A stretch of 64,000 bases of DNA from Symbiodinium natans (lineage: Eukaryota > Sar > Dinophyceae > Suessiales > Symbiodiniaceae). Of the stretch, positions 37,646-48,061 are shown one piece after another. Location: the NCBI GenBank assembly GCA_905221605.1, contig CAJNDS010000113.1, positions 248,174-312,173 on the forward strand. Reading direction: 5' to 3'. The position numbers and the translations under genes are program-made. The notes under the pieces were generated by a model that was given only the letters and a program-made list of their open reading frames with translations, had not been told where the DNA came from and ran no database searches. Position 1 is the stretch's first letter. The number at the start of each line of letters is the position of its first letter.

Positions 37646-38760
37646 ATGGTGAGCCGGGCCGATCTCCCGGACTACTTTCTTTCTTTGCTGGAGCAGCATT
37701 GCCCTTGGGTCTTCTCGCAGCAGTACATGATTGACCCAAGCCCTCACCGCTATCTCGATTGCCTCGAAGTGTTTGGTGGTTCGTGTACGCTGACCTACAC
37801 TTTGCAGGAGGTTCCTTGACTTTTTTTAATAGGTTGTCTTGTTCCTGTTTTTGTTTGAGTCTGCCCTTCCCCATGCTCTGTATTGTCCTTCAAGGCTGGG
37901 CTGCAGGCAGACTCTTTCGAAATCAAGAAGCACCCGTCGGAGAATGCTTGCACTGCAGCGGGCCAGGGCTTGTGATCTTTGGCTGCATCCCACACCATTC
38001 TCTAGAAAGACGCCGTTCGCAATAAGAGTTGTTCTTCTCTCCGCTTCTTGGAGAAATCAGGTTTGAAGAAGTTGGCGAGGGTCAAAAAAGGCGGCTTACG
38101 ATTTTCGGCCCCTCCCTGTTCGTCCTTCGTGCCAGCCTGCTGTTCCAAGTCGATCCTTGGTTGAATCAAAACTTCGTTTTCCACCTTCATCTTTTGCTGT
38201 ATTTCTCCAGTATTTTAGCACAGCTGCAGGAGGAGGCATCTAGATGCAACTGGCGATGTCAGCCAAGTTTTTGTCGCGACAGGGAACACAGTTGCTGCAG
38301 CTTGGAAGGAGACACTGAAGTTTTGCAGTGTTTTTTTTTGAACATCATTTCCAGGAAGCTAAGGACTTCGACAGTCACATGCAAATTTTCTGCAGAAATG
38401 CAGGGATTTTCGACGTGTACGAACAGCCTGGTATTTCATATATGCCCCGGCTGCCCTCCAAACAGGACTTGCTGTTGTTAATTTTCGGTGAATTGATGCA
38501 ACGCTTCCCCCCCCCCGCCCCCCCGCCAATCTGTTCAGGATGCCTTCAATCGCTGTCAGCATGAGCGGGTCTGTTTCCGCATGGGCTGCTTTGCAGCTGC
38601 CAGCCCGTCGCTTGCTAATCTATTTGTCTTGGTTGAGATCCAGTGTTCGTATATCTTTGTCTACAGTATTCGAACTCGCCTGAGGAAGGCCACTCAACTT
38701 CTGGGCTCCGACATCTTCCTCATGAGGTCCCTGCGATATCTTGCAACAAGCCCCGAGTTG
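37646..38760 (+). CDS. C5-cytosine-methyltransferase-like protein, multi-exon
   Basis: Exon 1 (37646-37810) from ATG reads YLDCLEVFGGSCTLTYTLQE (motif I-like). GT-AG intron 37811-37894. Exon 2 (37895-37967) AGLQADSFEIKKHPSENACT. GC-AG intron. Exon 3 (38061 on) LARVKKGGLRFSAPPCSSFV, with the PPC of motif IV. Later blocks are GDVSQVFVATGNTVAAAWKE (about 38255), then IFDVYEQPGISYMPRLP (38409-38460, EQP in place of the ENV motif), then RVCFRMGCFAAASPSLANLF (38539-38625) and YSNSPEE after CTACAG (38667). The order follows a Rossmann methyltransferase and a family that I recall as abundant in dinoflagellates. Two joins (around 38330 and the end of exon 3) could not be set in phase, so a frameshift is possible. 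Target and activity unknown. Confidence 0.6.
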
Positions 38761-39016
38761 GTGAGTGTGCTCCTTGTCACAACATACCTACTTATATATA
38801 AGAAAAGAGAGCTAAAGTAATGCAAGCAATCCAGCCCAGGTTCCTTCATCGTGCCACCGCTCGGCTGGCCTCTAATGGTGGCCGCTGGTGGCATGGCAAA
38901 CGTGCAGCCATGAGAGATTCCCAGCACTACCCGAAGACTTTCGGTTTGGCTGCTTCTCGTCTCGGGAAAACATGAGCAATTTTCATTGAGCATCATGAAA
39001 CAGTACTGCATTTCAG

Positions 39017-39598
39017 GTTGCCCAGATCCTGGTTCTTCGCCTGTACATTCCACCGGATCGGGTTCTGTTCAACCTGCAGGGCTTTCTGGAGTCTTTCATT
39101 CAGAAGTTGGTGCAGGAGGAGAAGCAGTCTGTGAATTCAAGTGTTCCAGAAAAAATAAATTTCGTGTGTGACTTGCTGAAGTCAAAACAATGCAGGATCG
39201 AGATTGTCGGATTGAGCCCGGGGCTGTCATCAACCTGGGTGCCATAGCCCGACCCCGCCGTCGTGCTGCGCCTGTTGTTCCAGCACCTCTGCCTTACAGC
39301 GCACCTCTTTCACGTTACGAAGTAAGCTTACTCCCCCACGCAAATAGATACTTCCTCTGCGATGCCAAGGCCAACCGCATCCGGTTGCCTCCTGGCATTG
39401 TTGCCGCTGTTCCTGCAGCAGTGGCACCTCTTGTCATTGACATCACCGATGATGATTGGGAGATGGTGGATGCATTTTGTCAGCACCTGTAGGTCATGTT
39501 GACTTTTTTCGTGTCTCCACAGGGCAGTTTGTGAACATTTGCAAAGCAACAAACTTCCACTGAGTCAAGCTGAAGATAGTGGCGAGGCTGAGCTCTAA
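39017..39598 (+). CDS. unknown protein, two or three exons, in-frame TAG
   Basis: After TTTCAG at 39016 the frame reads VAQILVLRLYIPPDRVLF and INFVCDLLKSKQCRIEIVG, then hits TAG at 39245, and beyond it stays open in the same frame (PAVVLRLLFQHLCLTAH). A second frame from ATG 39190 is also open to 39488 (NRIRLPPGIVAAVPAAV, DITDDDWEMVDAFCQHL). This joins through a 34-base GT-AG intron to AVCEHLQSNKLPLSQAE and TAA at 39596-39598. The last part, with a DW-containing helix, loosely resembles the pre-dimerisation segment of hAT transposases; weak. Either two overlapping readings or a decayed gene. Confidence 0.4.
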
Positions 39599-39599
39599 C

Positions 39600-41226
39600 T
39601 GCTGCTCTTTTACCATGGTTTTGGTGACTGCTGCCTGGCTTGAAGAACAGTTTGTTGGCACAAGCTTGTCTTCTGAGTAAGACCAGACATAAAGAACTGA
39701 GTGCGTTTACAATCACATATCCGAGGAATGATCAGACAGGTTTCCCTTTGAAACCTCTGCGACTAATTTGTTGCATTTGCTGCCGGGGCTTAGAGCCCCA
39801 ATTCGTAATACGCGAAGCTGTGCCCTGGGCAGCTCCTCTTTGCACCTGTGCATTGCTGCCTGGCCATTGGGGCATGAAAAGCTAGGATGTGTGTGTCTGT
39901 GTGTGTGTGGGTGTTGCAAGTGAAGCATTGGTTTGCTTGCATATCTCTCTTTGGTGCGTTGTGTGATACATGACACCTGGACTGTCAGATTTCTTCTGCA
40001 TAGTTGGGGGCCTTTCATGACTATCAGGGTAGTGACCCACATTTGAGGTCTCCATGTCATTGACTATGTTGCTATTTGTGAAGAGGTTTTACCACGGTGT
40101 GCGAAGGGCTTGGTTGTGTTGTGTGTAGCAACGGCTGTGCTCCATGGCTCCGAACAAGTGGCTTGCTCGGAATCTTGGCTTGTTTAATGGCAAGGATTGG
40201 GAAAGCCTTTTTGTAGGTATAGATGCAGTAAGCTCATTTCATGCCCAAGTGGGCCTTGTTCTTCTGTAGTTGTTTGAATCATTCCCCTAAACCGTGGCAC
40301 GCCAATCTTCAGGCGAGAATGTAAGTGGTATATTTTTTGTGTGCAACCTGAGTGAACCTCTGCTCTTCTTGGCCTTTGCACGTATGAACATTTTCTGTAT
40401 CTTCAATCATTATACACTGCTTGCTCAGTGAAAAGGGCATTTATGTTTGCCAGTACTGCCACTGTCAGGGCGCTAAATACGCCAGGCGAGTTAGGTCGCC
40501 ACGTAGAGAGGAGTTTAAATTTATTCGATAGTTGTTCCGGGCGGGTTCTCGCCATGCGCAGTACTCTGCGAGCAGATAGGAGGCGTTACGTCGCCAAGCT
40601 CCTTACGAGGTATCTTTCTTGGGCGGATTAGACGCCATTACTCATTGCAGTACACTGCAAGTAGCCTACTTGAACAGGCGGTAACCTCGCCAATTACTTA
40701 TCTAGTCTAAGTTAGGTATAAACAAACAAATGGCTTGTAAGAGGCTCTACATCAGCCAATTCAAGAAATTGTAGAACAGGCGAGCACATAGGAGGCGTTA
40801 CGTCGCCAAGCTCCTTACGAGGTATCTTTCTTGGGCGGATCACACGCCATTTGTCTTGGCAGGGTGCTGCCACTAGCCTATTTCTACGGCGGTATCCTCG
40901 CCAATATTGGTAGAGCGCACGCAATTTCGCACTTGTGCAGTTGTTAATTAGTGCGCCAGCAGGACCACCTCCAGCCGTTCTCTTGGTCAAGAGTCCGATT
41001 TATCAGGAACACCCAACGCCTCTCAATTCCTGATGAGCAGCGCCCATGGTTTGTTGCAGAAAGCATTGAAGTCTGGCCGCTTTTTTGCATTTCTTTCGGG
41101 GGCATTTTGGAAACAAACGCATTCAGTCAATATCTGTATTCACTCTTACGTTAACCGCTCTTTGTTAGACATGTCTATTTGCAGTCCTTCTCTTTCTCTG
41201 TGTTTCTCTTTTGTGGTACACTGTAA
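39600..41226. other. intergenic or intronic stretch
   Basis: Contains a (GT)n run (39884-39912), AT-rich sequence and the hairpin cluster at 40469-40902. Open frames such as 39713-40060 (minus) and 40428-40631 (plus) have no splice support or protein-like character. I see no gene here except possible small exons. Confidence 0.5.
40469..40902. repeat. cluster of nine GGCG-N6/7-CGCC hairpins
   Basis: Short inverted pairs GGCG...CGCC with 6- or 7-base loops start at 40469, 40485 (extended GGCGA/TCGCC), 40540, 40582, 40622, 40677, 40794, 40834 and 40888. The triplet 40582/40622/40677 is repeated at 40794/40834/40888 with the same internal spacing (40 and 54-55), and 50 bases around the first two are identical (GCCAAGCTCCTTACGAGGTA). 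Loops differ while stems are kept. Confidence 0.85.
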
Positions 41227-42444
41227 GGAGAGGATGACAAAGACAAGTCGCATGATGGAAGTCGCCCCCGCAAACATGGCAAGAAAAAGAAGAAGGGTCA
41301 CTTTGCTTGTATGGAAATTGTCATCACAACGTCAAGAGGCACGTGTCTCTATTTTGCCTGAGGTAAGACGTCCTCCAGCGACGAGGAAAGTTCCATGGAA
41401 GAGACGGCTGAGCCGATAGACAAGGTCAGCTTTTTCAAGCTGTCGCCTCGCGATCTGCAACGTGTTTCGGGCCAGACCACGGCCGCTGACTTGGGCCTCA
41501 AGCAGCTCGCTTACTGTATCTGCTTCCTGTTCTCCTTTGTCCTTCCAGCAGATTTGCTTGAAATAGGGGGCGAATGCGAAACTTTGCTGAAAGACACTGT
41601 GAAATTTCTGACATATGCTGCTTCTTTTTCGGTTGTCATTTTTGACTTGAACTCTCTTTTCGGGACGCCCAGCCCAGGAAGCACTGCTCTGGGAGACTGC
41701 AGCCCGCATGAAACGCCAGAAGGAAAGGGAGGCTGAAACGAAGGCTGGCCAGAAGGATCCTGGGACTGCAGCCCCACTTTCCCCCTTATATGTGTGTATA
41801 TATATATACACATATATCGATGGGAAGTGTTGCGGTTGTTCGACTACATGCCGAGTCCTTTCATTGAAGACCACATAGGCAGGCAGTTGCTGCAGGCACC
41901 TCCTCGCAAACAAACTGAGGCCAAGGCTGCTGGCAATCTGTGGCGAAAGAGACTGACAAAGCTGTTGTCCTATCGTTCCTTGCTGGCATTTCAGAAAGCA
42001 GGATACTTGCAAGTTGACAGATGTGCATTCGCAGTTGTTGTGTCGCACTAGTTTTAATTGTTTGAGCACTTCAACTTAGTTTGTGGAAAGAAGCCGGCTG
42101 ATGTGGGCATCACTGCTGCTCGAACTTTGGATGATGTGCATGCCAATATGAAATCCCTGGCTGCTCGAGTGAAGAGGCCACTTTTGATGATCACATCAGC
42201 ATGTGAGTTTCCCAAGGCTGCTGCACGAAGCATCATGTCAGGGCATTCTGGCCTGAGACACATGCTTCAGTCTGTCAGTCTGAACTCTTCTGCTTGCCTT
42301 GTGATTCTCAGGCAACAGCACCTGTCCTCGACGGAGATTGCCGCAGGCTACGATAAACTCATGGCCCAGCTGAAGCAGGAGCCAGGGGAATGGGACGGGT
42401 CTTTGCTTTCTCTAAGACCTGGGCTAGCAGCCTTCCTTGCATAA
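41227..42444 (+). CDS. multi-exon unknown protein, Lys-rich N-part
   Basis: Exon pieces: 41229-41305 (EDDKDKSHDGSRPRKHGKKK); 41379-41426 after CTCCAG (SDEESSMEETAEPIDK), possibly reading on to 41736; 41678-41760 (EALLWETAARMKRQKERE); 41823-42050 (WEVLRLFDYMPSPFIEDH, NLWRKRLTKLLSYRSLLAF); 42081-42444 (KPADVGITAARTLDDVHAN, CEFPKAAARSIMSGHSGL), ending TAA. A (TA)n run (41795-41817) lies between two of them and no clean acceptor is visible there. Helical, charged, no known domain. Exon borders are approximate. Confidence 0.45.
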
Positions 42445-42637
42445 TATTTGAAGTTGAAACGCGGGCGAAGCAAGCTTGCTCCTCGCATACAATAAGGAAG
42501 CCATGTTGGGCTTAGCCTTGCTTCCCTTTGCACAATTGCGACTCTCGTGCTTGTGCCTGCACTGACACCGTGTGTTCCGTTGCAGCTTTGTCCTCTCAAC
42601 TTTGCAGCCTTTCTGCACCCTACCTGGCTCTCGAGGG

Positions 42638-43081
42638 ATGGCCCTGCCGCCGGATCAACAGAAGCTTGCTGAGTCCATCTTGGGCGGGGTGCAGATGCTC
42701 CTGTGGGAACGGGAGCACGAGCTGGAAGTTCGCGACGGTGACATCCGCACACGTGAAGGTCGTCTCGATGAGAGGGAGCGGTATCTCAATCAGAGGTCCG
42801 ACCGGCTGGATGCTCACCAAGAGGAACTCGATTTGAAAGAACGTCGCTTGCGTACGCAGCAAGAAAAGCTGGAGGAGGACCGGCAGGAGCTGGAGGCAGA
42901 GAAGCGGGAGTTGAGGAATCAGCTTGTTCCCACCGACGTCCGACGTGGCATCTGTGAGACTTGCAGGAGGAATTCCTGTGACCGTTTGGAACGCTGCTAC
43001 AATGAAGCTGGTGAGTCAAAGCATCATCACCGCTGCGGCCCGTGCCATCAGGAATGGAAGCAGTCACGCTCCAGGCGCTAG
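42638..43081 (+). CDS. coiled-coil protein with C-terminal Cys/His cluster
   Basis: ATG at 42638 opens 147 codons to TAG. Residues about 10-95 form a continuous charged coiled coil (EREHELEVRDGDIRTRE, KERRLRTQQEKLEEDRQELE). The tail holds CETCRRNSCDRLERCYNEAG and HHHRCGPCHQEW, a CxxC...C...C...HHH...CxxC arrangement likely to bind zinc. It could be an intact small protein. Comparable coil-plus-zinc layouts occur in RING-like and transposon-linked proteins; I cannot name it. A GT-AG intron may precede the ATG (TTGCAG at 42586). Confidence 0.6.
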   Translation: MALPPDQQKLAESILGGVQMLLWEREHELEVRDGDIRTREGRLDERERYLNQRSDRLDAHQEELDLKERRLRTQQEKLEEDRQELEAEKRELRNQLVPTDVRRGICETCRRNSCDRLERCYNEAGESKHHHRCGPCHQEWKQSRSRR

Positions 43082-43414
43082 TTGCAAGTGTTCTTTCAGC
43101 AGCAAAGATCTTATCAGGCAAAGGGAAAAGTGTGGATTGCCAAGTTGCTGCTATCAGGTTTGTCGAGTACTGTTTGAAGGTAGAACAATCCTGTGACTTG
43201 CAAGTGGGCCTTCAATGTTGCTTCTAGTCTCTATGCTACTTGACCGGACTAGCTGCAGTCTTGAAGCACCAGACATCACGCATTTGCTGGGACTGCCTCA
43301 TGTGTGGACAGAGCAAATCAAAGGCTTGAGCATGAAGCTTGTCAAACTTGTATTCTGAAGCCTTTTCGTCAAGCAGCTTCCAAAGTTGACAAGGTTTCAG
43401 CAGCAAGCCCCGCC

Positions 43415-44398
43415 ATGTCCTCGCCATCTCCCTTTGGGCTTTCACCAGAGCTCGTCGCCCAACTCTGCTCACTTGCACAAGCTCAGAGTGCTGTTCTGCC
43501 GATGAGCCCTACTGCCCCCTCGGCTTCTGTGCCTCCTTTGCCTTTGTCTGCTGCTTTCGCACAGATGCAGCAGACGAAGTTGATTCAGGACAGCCTCCAG
43601 GCCCAGCAAAGACTGAACCAGCAGTCGGCTTGCCTGGCTGCGCAGCAGATGTTGGGGGCCAACCCGTGCCCACAGGGCTCTTTGCCTTCAGTGATGCAGG
43701 CCGCACAGGTGGAGCCGGTCCCCAATCCTGCCGAGGGTACTTTGCCTGAGCCTGTGCCTCAGAAGACGCAAAACGAGAAGGAGCAGCCGAGCAAGGAGAG
43801 CAACCCTCCGCACCAAGGCCCCTTGCCAAAGACTGCCGGTGTCCAGGCAAGGGGCAGTGTGGGCCAAGCGCCCAAAAAAAACGATGCGAAGATGGCCCAC
43901 AAGCTCTCGAGCTTCCGCACCGCGGAGGGCGTGTTGGACTTCTATGTTCGCTTCATCCCGAACGCCGAGTTGGAGAAGGCTGAGAGAGCAGCGAAGAAAC
44001 GCATCCTGGAGAACGACGCCCCCCCGGAGCCGAAGCCACACGCAGAGGCGCCTTTGGACAGTCAAGCTGAAGGCTCCTCCATCCCGAAGGCATCGATGCC
44101 TGAGCCGCCCGTCAACATGAATTCCGGGAGCGTGCCACCGGAGGAGGACATCCCCCAGGCCACCAGACCGAAGGCAATGCCGAGTCCTTGATGATATGGC
44201 AGTGGCATCTCTTTTCTTTGGTTTAGGTTTTTTTTTGCACGAGTTTTAGCAGCAGCTACACAACTGAGGAAGAAGACTCCAGCGCCACCCAATGACTCCT
44301 CGGGATCATCGACCGGCAAGAAGCAAAGAGGTGGCCAGTGGATTCTTGATCGCCAAAGCGGCCACTACTACAACAAGTACGACTACAGCTGGTATTGA
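43415..44398 (+). CDS. Gln/Pro-rich protein, two exons
   Basis: Exon 1 43415-44183 from ATG (MSSPSPFGLSPELVAQL) and exon 2 44250-44398, joined in phase by a clean 66-base GT-AG intron, give 305 residues. The first half is Gln/Ala/Pro-rich (AQMQQTKLIQDSLQAQQRL). A central block is more ordinary (MAHKLSSFRTAEGVLDFYV). The C-terminus ends GGQWILDRQSGHYYNKYDYS-WY, an aromatic pattern like OCRE or formin-binding repeats of splicing proteins (inference). Best-defined gene in the island. The frame is also open 5' of the ATG to the acceptor at 43400. Confidence 0.62.
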
Positions 44399-44590
44399 CC
44401 GATGGGCGTTTTCTTGCATTGCATTTTGTACAGATCTCAGTTGCAGATGTGTCTCACTTGATCTACGACAGCGGCCTGCAGCCTCGATGTAAAGAACCCT
44501 CCTGAACAGCATCCTTGCATTGCCTGCCAGTGTGCTCTGTTGCTGTGGGAATTTTCTCCCCAAGTGTCTTTGTGTCTGCTGACTCTGCAG

Positions 44591-45610
44591 GAGGCCGAAA
44601 GCGACATGAAGACGTTGGCCTCGGTGAAGGTGCCGGAGGACAAATCTTTGACTTCCCCCAAGCCCAAAAAGAAGAAGGCTGCTTCTCCCAAAAGTCTGGC
44701 TCGACGTCGCCGCCGGCTTCGCAGGCCCACCCCCAAAAAGTTGGACTTCTCCGCTGTGAAAGAAACAACAAATACAAAGCGGGAGACGTGCAATGAGGAT
44801 GACTCTGAGGACAGCCTCTATGCACAGGCCATGAAAGGCAGCCAGGACTCTGACTCCGAAGATGAGGATCTCTTTTCTGGCCAGTTCGCCCGGAACGCAG
44901 ACTCCAGGAAGAGGACCCACAGTGCCCAGGTTCAGTCGGAAAAGAAGCGTGGTAAGCACAAGACCCCGGACCCGGAGCAAGACATGCCTGAGTTGCTTAG
45001 AGAGTCGACGGATGAGGAGGACGAAGGGAAGGCTCCGGACTTGAAGGGTGCAAGCCCCTCTGAGACAGGGGATGGTGGTGACGGAGACAAGGACCTTTCG
45101 ACCTGCCTTGATTCCGACTTGCTGGCTGCAATCCCCGGCAATTTGTCCACGCTACTTGTGTGCATTCGGTGAACACCAACCAGGGTGACACACCTGCATC
45201 AGGCATGTCAAGACCCAACCCTCTAAGGTCAGACCGCCGTGTCTTTTTGGGCATTCTCTTGGAGGAAGACATCACAACGCTGCAGGATGCAACGGAGCTT
45301 TGTTCCGACTTGCAGGGCTGCTTGTCTTTTCTTTTTGCACTGACATCTTCGACACATTGTTGCTTCTGACAGACACATGAAAACATGCAACGTTTTTGAA
45401 TTGAGGTGATCTTGTGGACCACATGGGTCAGGGGGCTCGCAAGCAAGCCATGAATCTAACCCTGAAGGGCAAGAGGGTTCTGAAAAATTGGCCGGCGACT
45501 TTGAAGGACAGTCTGCTTGTTTTCTGCACGGGCTTTGTGTGTGTATGTGTGTGTGTGTGTGTTTTTTTTCATTCACCACATTTGTCGCCAGGATTTGGCA
45601 TCCCAGCTGA
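44591..45610 (+). CDS. Lys/acidic-rich nuclear-type protein, multi-exon
   Basis: Exon 44591-45160 after TCTGCAG begins EAESDMKTLASVKVPEDK. It has a basic nuclear-localisation-like block (SLARRRRRLRRPTPKK) and acidic Ser blocks (NEDDSEDSLYAQ, DSDSEDEDLFSG, STDEEDEGKAPD). Further exon-like pieces are 45208-45307 (SDRRVFLGILLEEDITTLQ), 45414-45506 (GARKQAMNLTLKGKRVLKNW) and 45591-45640 (DLASQLKAADGNAACMIF) after TCGCCAG. Introns carry (GT)n and (AC)n. Probably chromatin or RNA associated judging by charge; no domain seen. Confidence 0.5.
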
Positions 45611-45815
45611 AAGCTGCAGACGGCAACGCTGCTTGCATGATATTTACCGAGACACGCACACACAGGCATACACGGGGACACACACACACAGAGACACACA
45701 CGGACATCTGTGCTCATGTGAGCTTGCACACGTACAGTAACGGATATACATTCTTTGTACCAATATACATACACACACACAGACACAGACACATTTGTTT
45801 TCAACAGGTCGCTGA

Positions 45816-45941
45816 GTGATGACCGGTGCACAGATTGTCTTCCATGATCTTGGGCTGAATGCCTCGTTTGGAGCCGTCACCCTTGACGCAGAGGCTGTGC
45901 CGCATGTGAAAAACCTGGCCTGGATGTGCTTTGTTCCCGGT
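45816..45941 (+). CDS. exon of unknown protein
   Basis: Reads TGAQIVFHDLGLNASFGAV and TLDAEAVPHVKNLAWMCFV, then a donor GTGCGC. Preceded by a long (AC)n-rich intron and TTTTCAACAG. It may continue the gene at 44591. Confidence 0.45.
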
Positions 45942-46301
45942 GCGCTTCTTCTTCACCTTGCTTGCGATTCGATTGATGCATTGCTTCTTTCGTGTTCAAT
46001 TTTCCGTGTTCGCCCAAAGCTTTTGGCAGCCCATGGGCCATGACTCATGTTTAGTTCCCTGATTCCTGATGAGACCACACGCCACTCCCACACACACACA
46101 CAGGCATTCTAGACCTGGAAGTCTTCTTTCAGAGGAGCAAGCAGACTCTACAGCTTACGGGTAGGCCTCTTTCACATGTGTATAGGCCTCGCCTGCCCTG
46201 TCCCAGCTCCTTGGCTCTTCAACCTCCGGCCCTTTTTTCTGGTTGGAAACTTTCTCTTGAGTTTAGTACTACAGTGTTGGCCGGGGGGGGGGGGAATCAT
46301 G

Positions 46302-46680
46302 GTTCTGCATGAACACACTGCGTTCTGGGTGGGCCGGATTCCCGAGGTGCTGTGGTGTGCGTTCCAGACGAGACACACCGTGCTGCACGGACGGACATTT
46401 TGGTTTGACGTTCTGCACGGGCCCGCACGCGCGGTCCGGAGTTGTGAGCCTGAACGGCGCCCCAATCCTCATGCAGAACTCAGATCCCCCGACCCCCCCC
46501 AAAATTCAATATTTTGAGAGAGCTTCAGGGAATTGCTTGATTTTCGGCGTTCTGGACGGGCTACGTTCTGCACGGGAACAACGTGCTGCATGAGGGTTTG
46601 GTCTCTGTTCTGAGTCACGCTCCTGAGCGGTAAACGCGGTTTGGGGGGAGCACGTGGGATGCAGTTTTCATTCAGAACTC
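46302..46680. repeat. region with repeated GTTCTGCACGGG / TGCAGAAC words
   Basis: GTTCTGCA words at 46302, 46410 and 46565, and inverted TGCAGAAC or TTCAGAAC at 46472 and 46671, with GTGCTGCA(C/T)G between them. Spacing suggests two diverged copies of a roughly 150-180 base module. C/G homopolymers lie at 46282 and 46493. Confidence 0.5.
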
Positions 46681-46804
46681 TGACCAGGACCCAGATCCAT
46701 GCCATGGAGGCTTGGCTGCAGAGCCAGATTGCGGCAGCTCAGCTGTGCCTTGGACTCCAAGTACTTGGGCTGGGGGGCAGCAGTTGTCCGTGCTGGATGG
46801 TTTC

Positions 46805-47350
46805 TGCGTTCCAGATGAGCCAACAGGCCACAAGTTAAGAGAAACAAAATACTGTGACAAGTCAAGGATTCAAGATGCAGGCGAGAAAGCAGAGCTCAAG
46901 AATGCCTTCGGTTTGCGACTGGTCTTCTTTGATTCAAAGATCGCCGAGGGCCACATGGTCAGGACATCTGCAGGAGATGTTCCCATGCCTTCTGCTAAGG
47001 ACTGGGAGGCGTGGTTGCATGTCTTGCACTCTTTCACACCCTCTCAACAACACTTGCTCTTGCTACAGGCGCTCCTGGACAGATATAGAGCAGATGCAGC
47101 CCGGGCAGGGCTGCTGATTCGCCCGAATCTGGACTTGAAGTTTGCAAAAGCAAACAACAACAAGGAGCCAGATCAGGCAATTGCCATGGACAAGCCAGAA
47201 GAAGAAGAAAACGCAGCAATGGCTGCCTCTCCAAGAGATGCAGCCCCAACTTTCACCCCGTCAGTGAATTTATATCTTCAGACACAGTTTGTGAAGCACG
47301 GTGTCTTTCAGTTGCAGCGGGCGGCTGGTTTGCAGTTGGCAACCATGTGC
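46805..47350 (+). CDS. large exon of unknown protein
   Basis: Open frame with few rare features: LKNAFGLRLVFFDSKIAEGH, then DWEAWLHVLHSFTPSQQHLL, then LLDRYRADAARAGLLIRPN, an acidic KPEEEENAAM patch and SVNLYLQTQFVKHGVFQLQ. It ends near 47359 at TGA; the next exon is in another frame. The 5' edge is likely near the GCGTTCCAG acceptor at 46814. No family recognised. Confidence 0.5.
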
Positions 47351-47959
47351 TTTTGCTGACTTGAAAACACGGGCGGCCAACATGACAGAGGTTAGAACAG
47401 AGTCCCAGGTGGAGAATGAAAACAATGCCGCTGGCTATCGCTTGTTCTGGAGGGTGGGGGAACTGTGGCCCCTGCTGGAAAGAAAACAGAAATTCTTCAA
47501 TTGGTTTACAAAGTTGTGTCTTGGCCAAAGGAGAAGACGTGAAGTTATCAGTTCTGCTTGACTAGCTTTCATATCTACGTATACCTGAGGCGAGACAACA
47601 TGACGGTAGAAATGGCCAGGGCATGGGCCATAGATCTGGACGTCCACATCACCCGCCAAGCCGGCTACAAAGGCAGCCAGGTCCGGCTGTCTGATCAGGC
47701 AGTGCAGTTGTCTTGTGACGCTGTCACAAATCTTGGGGCATTGTTCCTCGCGCCCCGTGTGCAAGATGATATGTTACTGCTGCTGGTCCTGTATATGGAT
47801 TCTGTGATTCTTTCCGCAGCCAAGGTGGTATGCGTCTTGCAAGTGAAGGGTTGCAAGAACGACTTGAAGAAGGGGGCAACGACTGGCCTCGATGTGCTGA
47901 TTGCAAACGCTTGTCCTTCAGAGCTTACTCTGAAGATCCTGCCAAACATCCCCGCCTGA
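47351..47959 (+). CDS. two exons of the same locus
   Basis: 47351-47561 reads FADLKTRAANMTEVRTESQ and LFWRVGELWPLLERKQKFF before TGA. 47558-47959 reads DNMTVEMARAWAIDLDVHI, GSQVRLSDQAVQLSCDAV and GLDVLIANACPSELTLK before TGA. Both follow the strand and codon style of 46805-47350. Exact splice borders not resolved. Confidence 0.42.
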
Positions 47960-48061
47960 CCCTTTGCTGCAAAATGTTGCTGAGTTCGACTGGATTATAA
48001 CAAGGAACACGGTTTGCATGTCGGCGTGTCTTTTGTCTGAAATCACAAAAACTGAGGTTGC

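Noticed and set aside
43688-44980. Long minus-strand frames (for example 44306-44980)
   Set aside because: Shadows of the plus-strand genes at 43415 and 44591, one of which has a clean in-phase intron.
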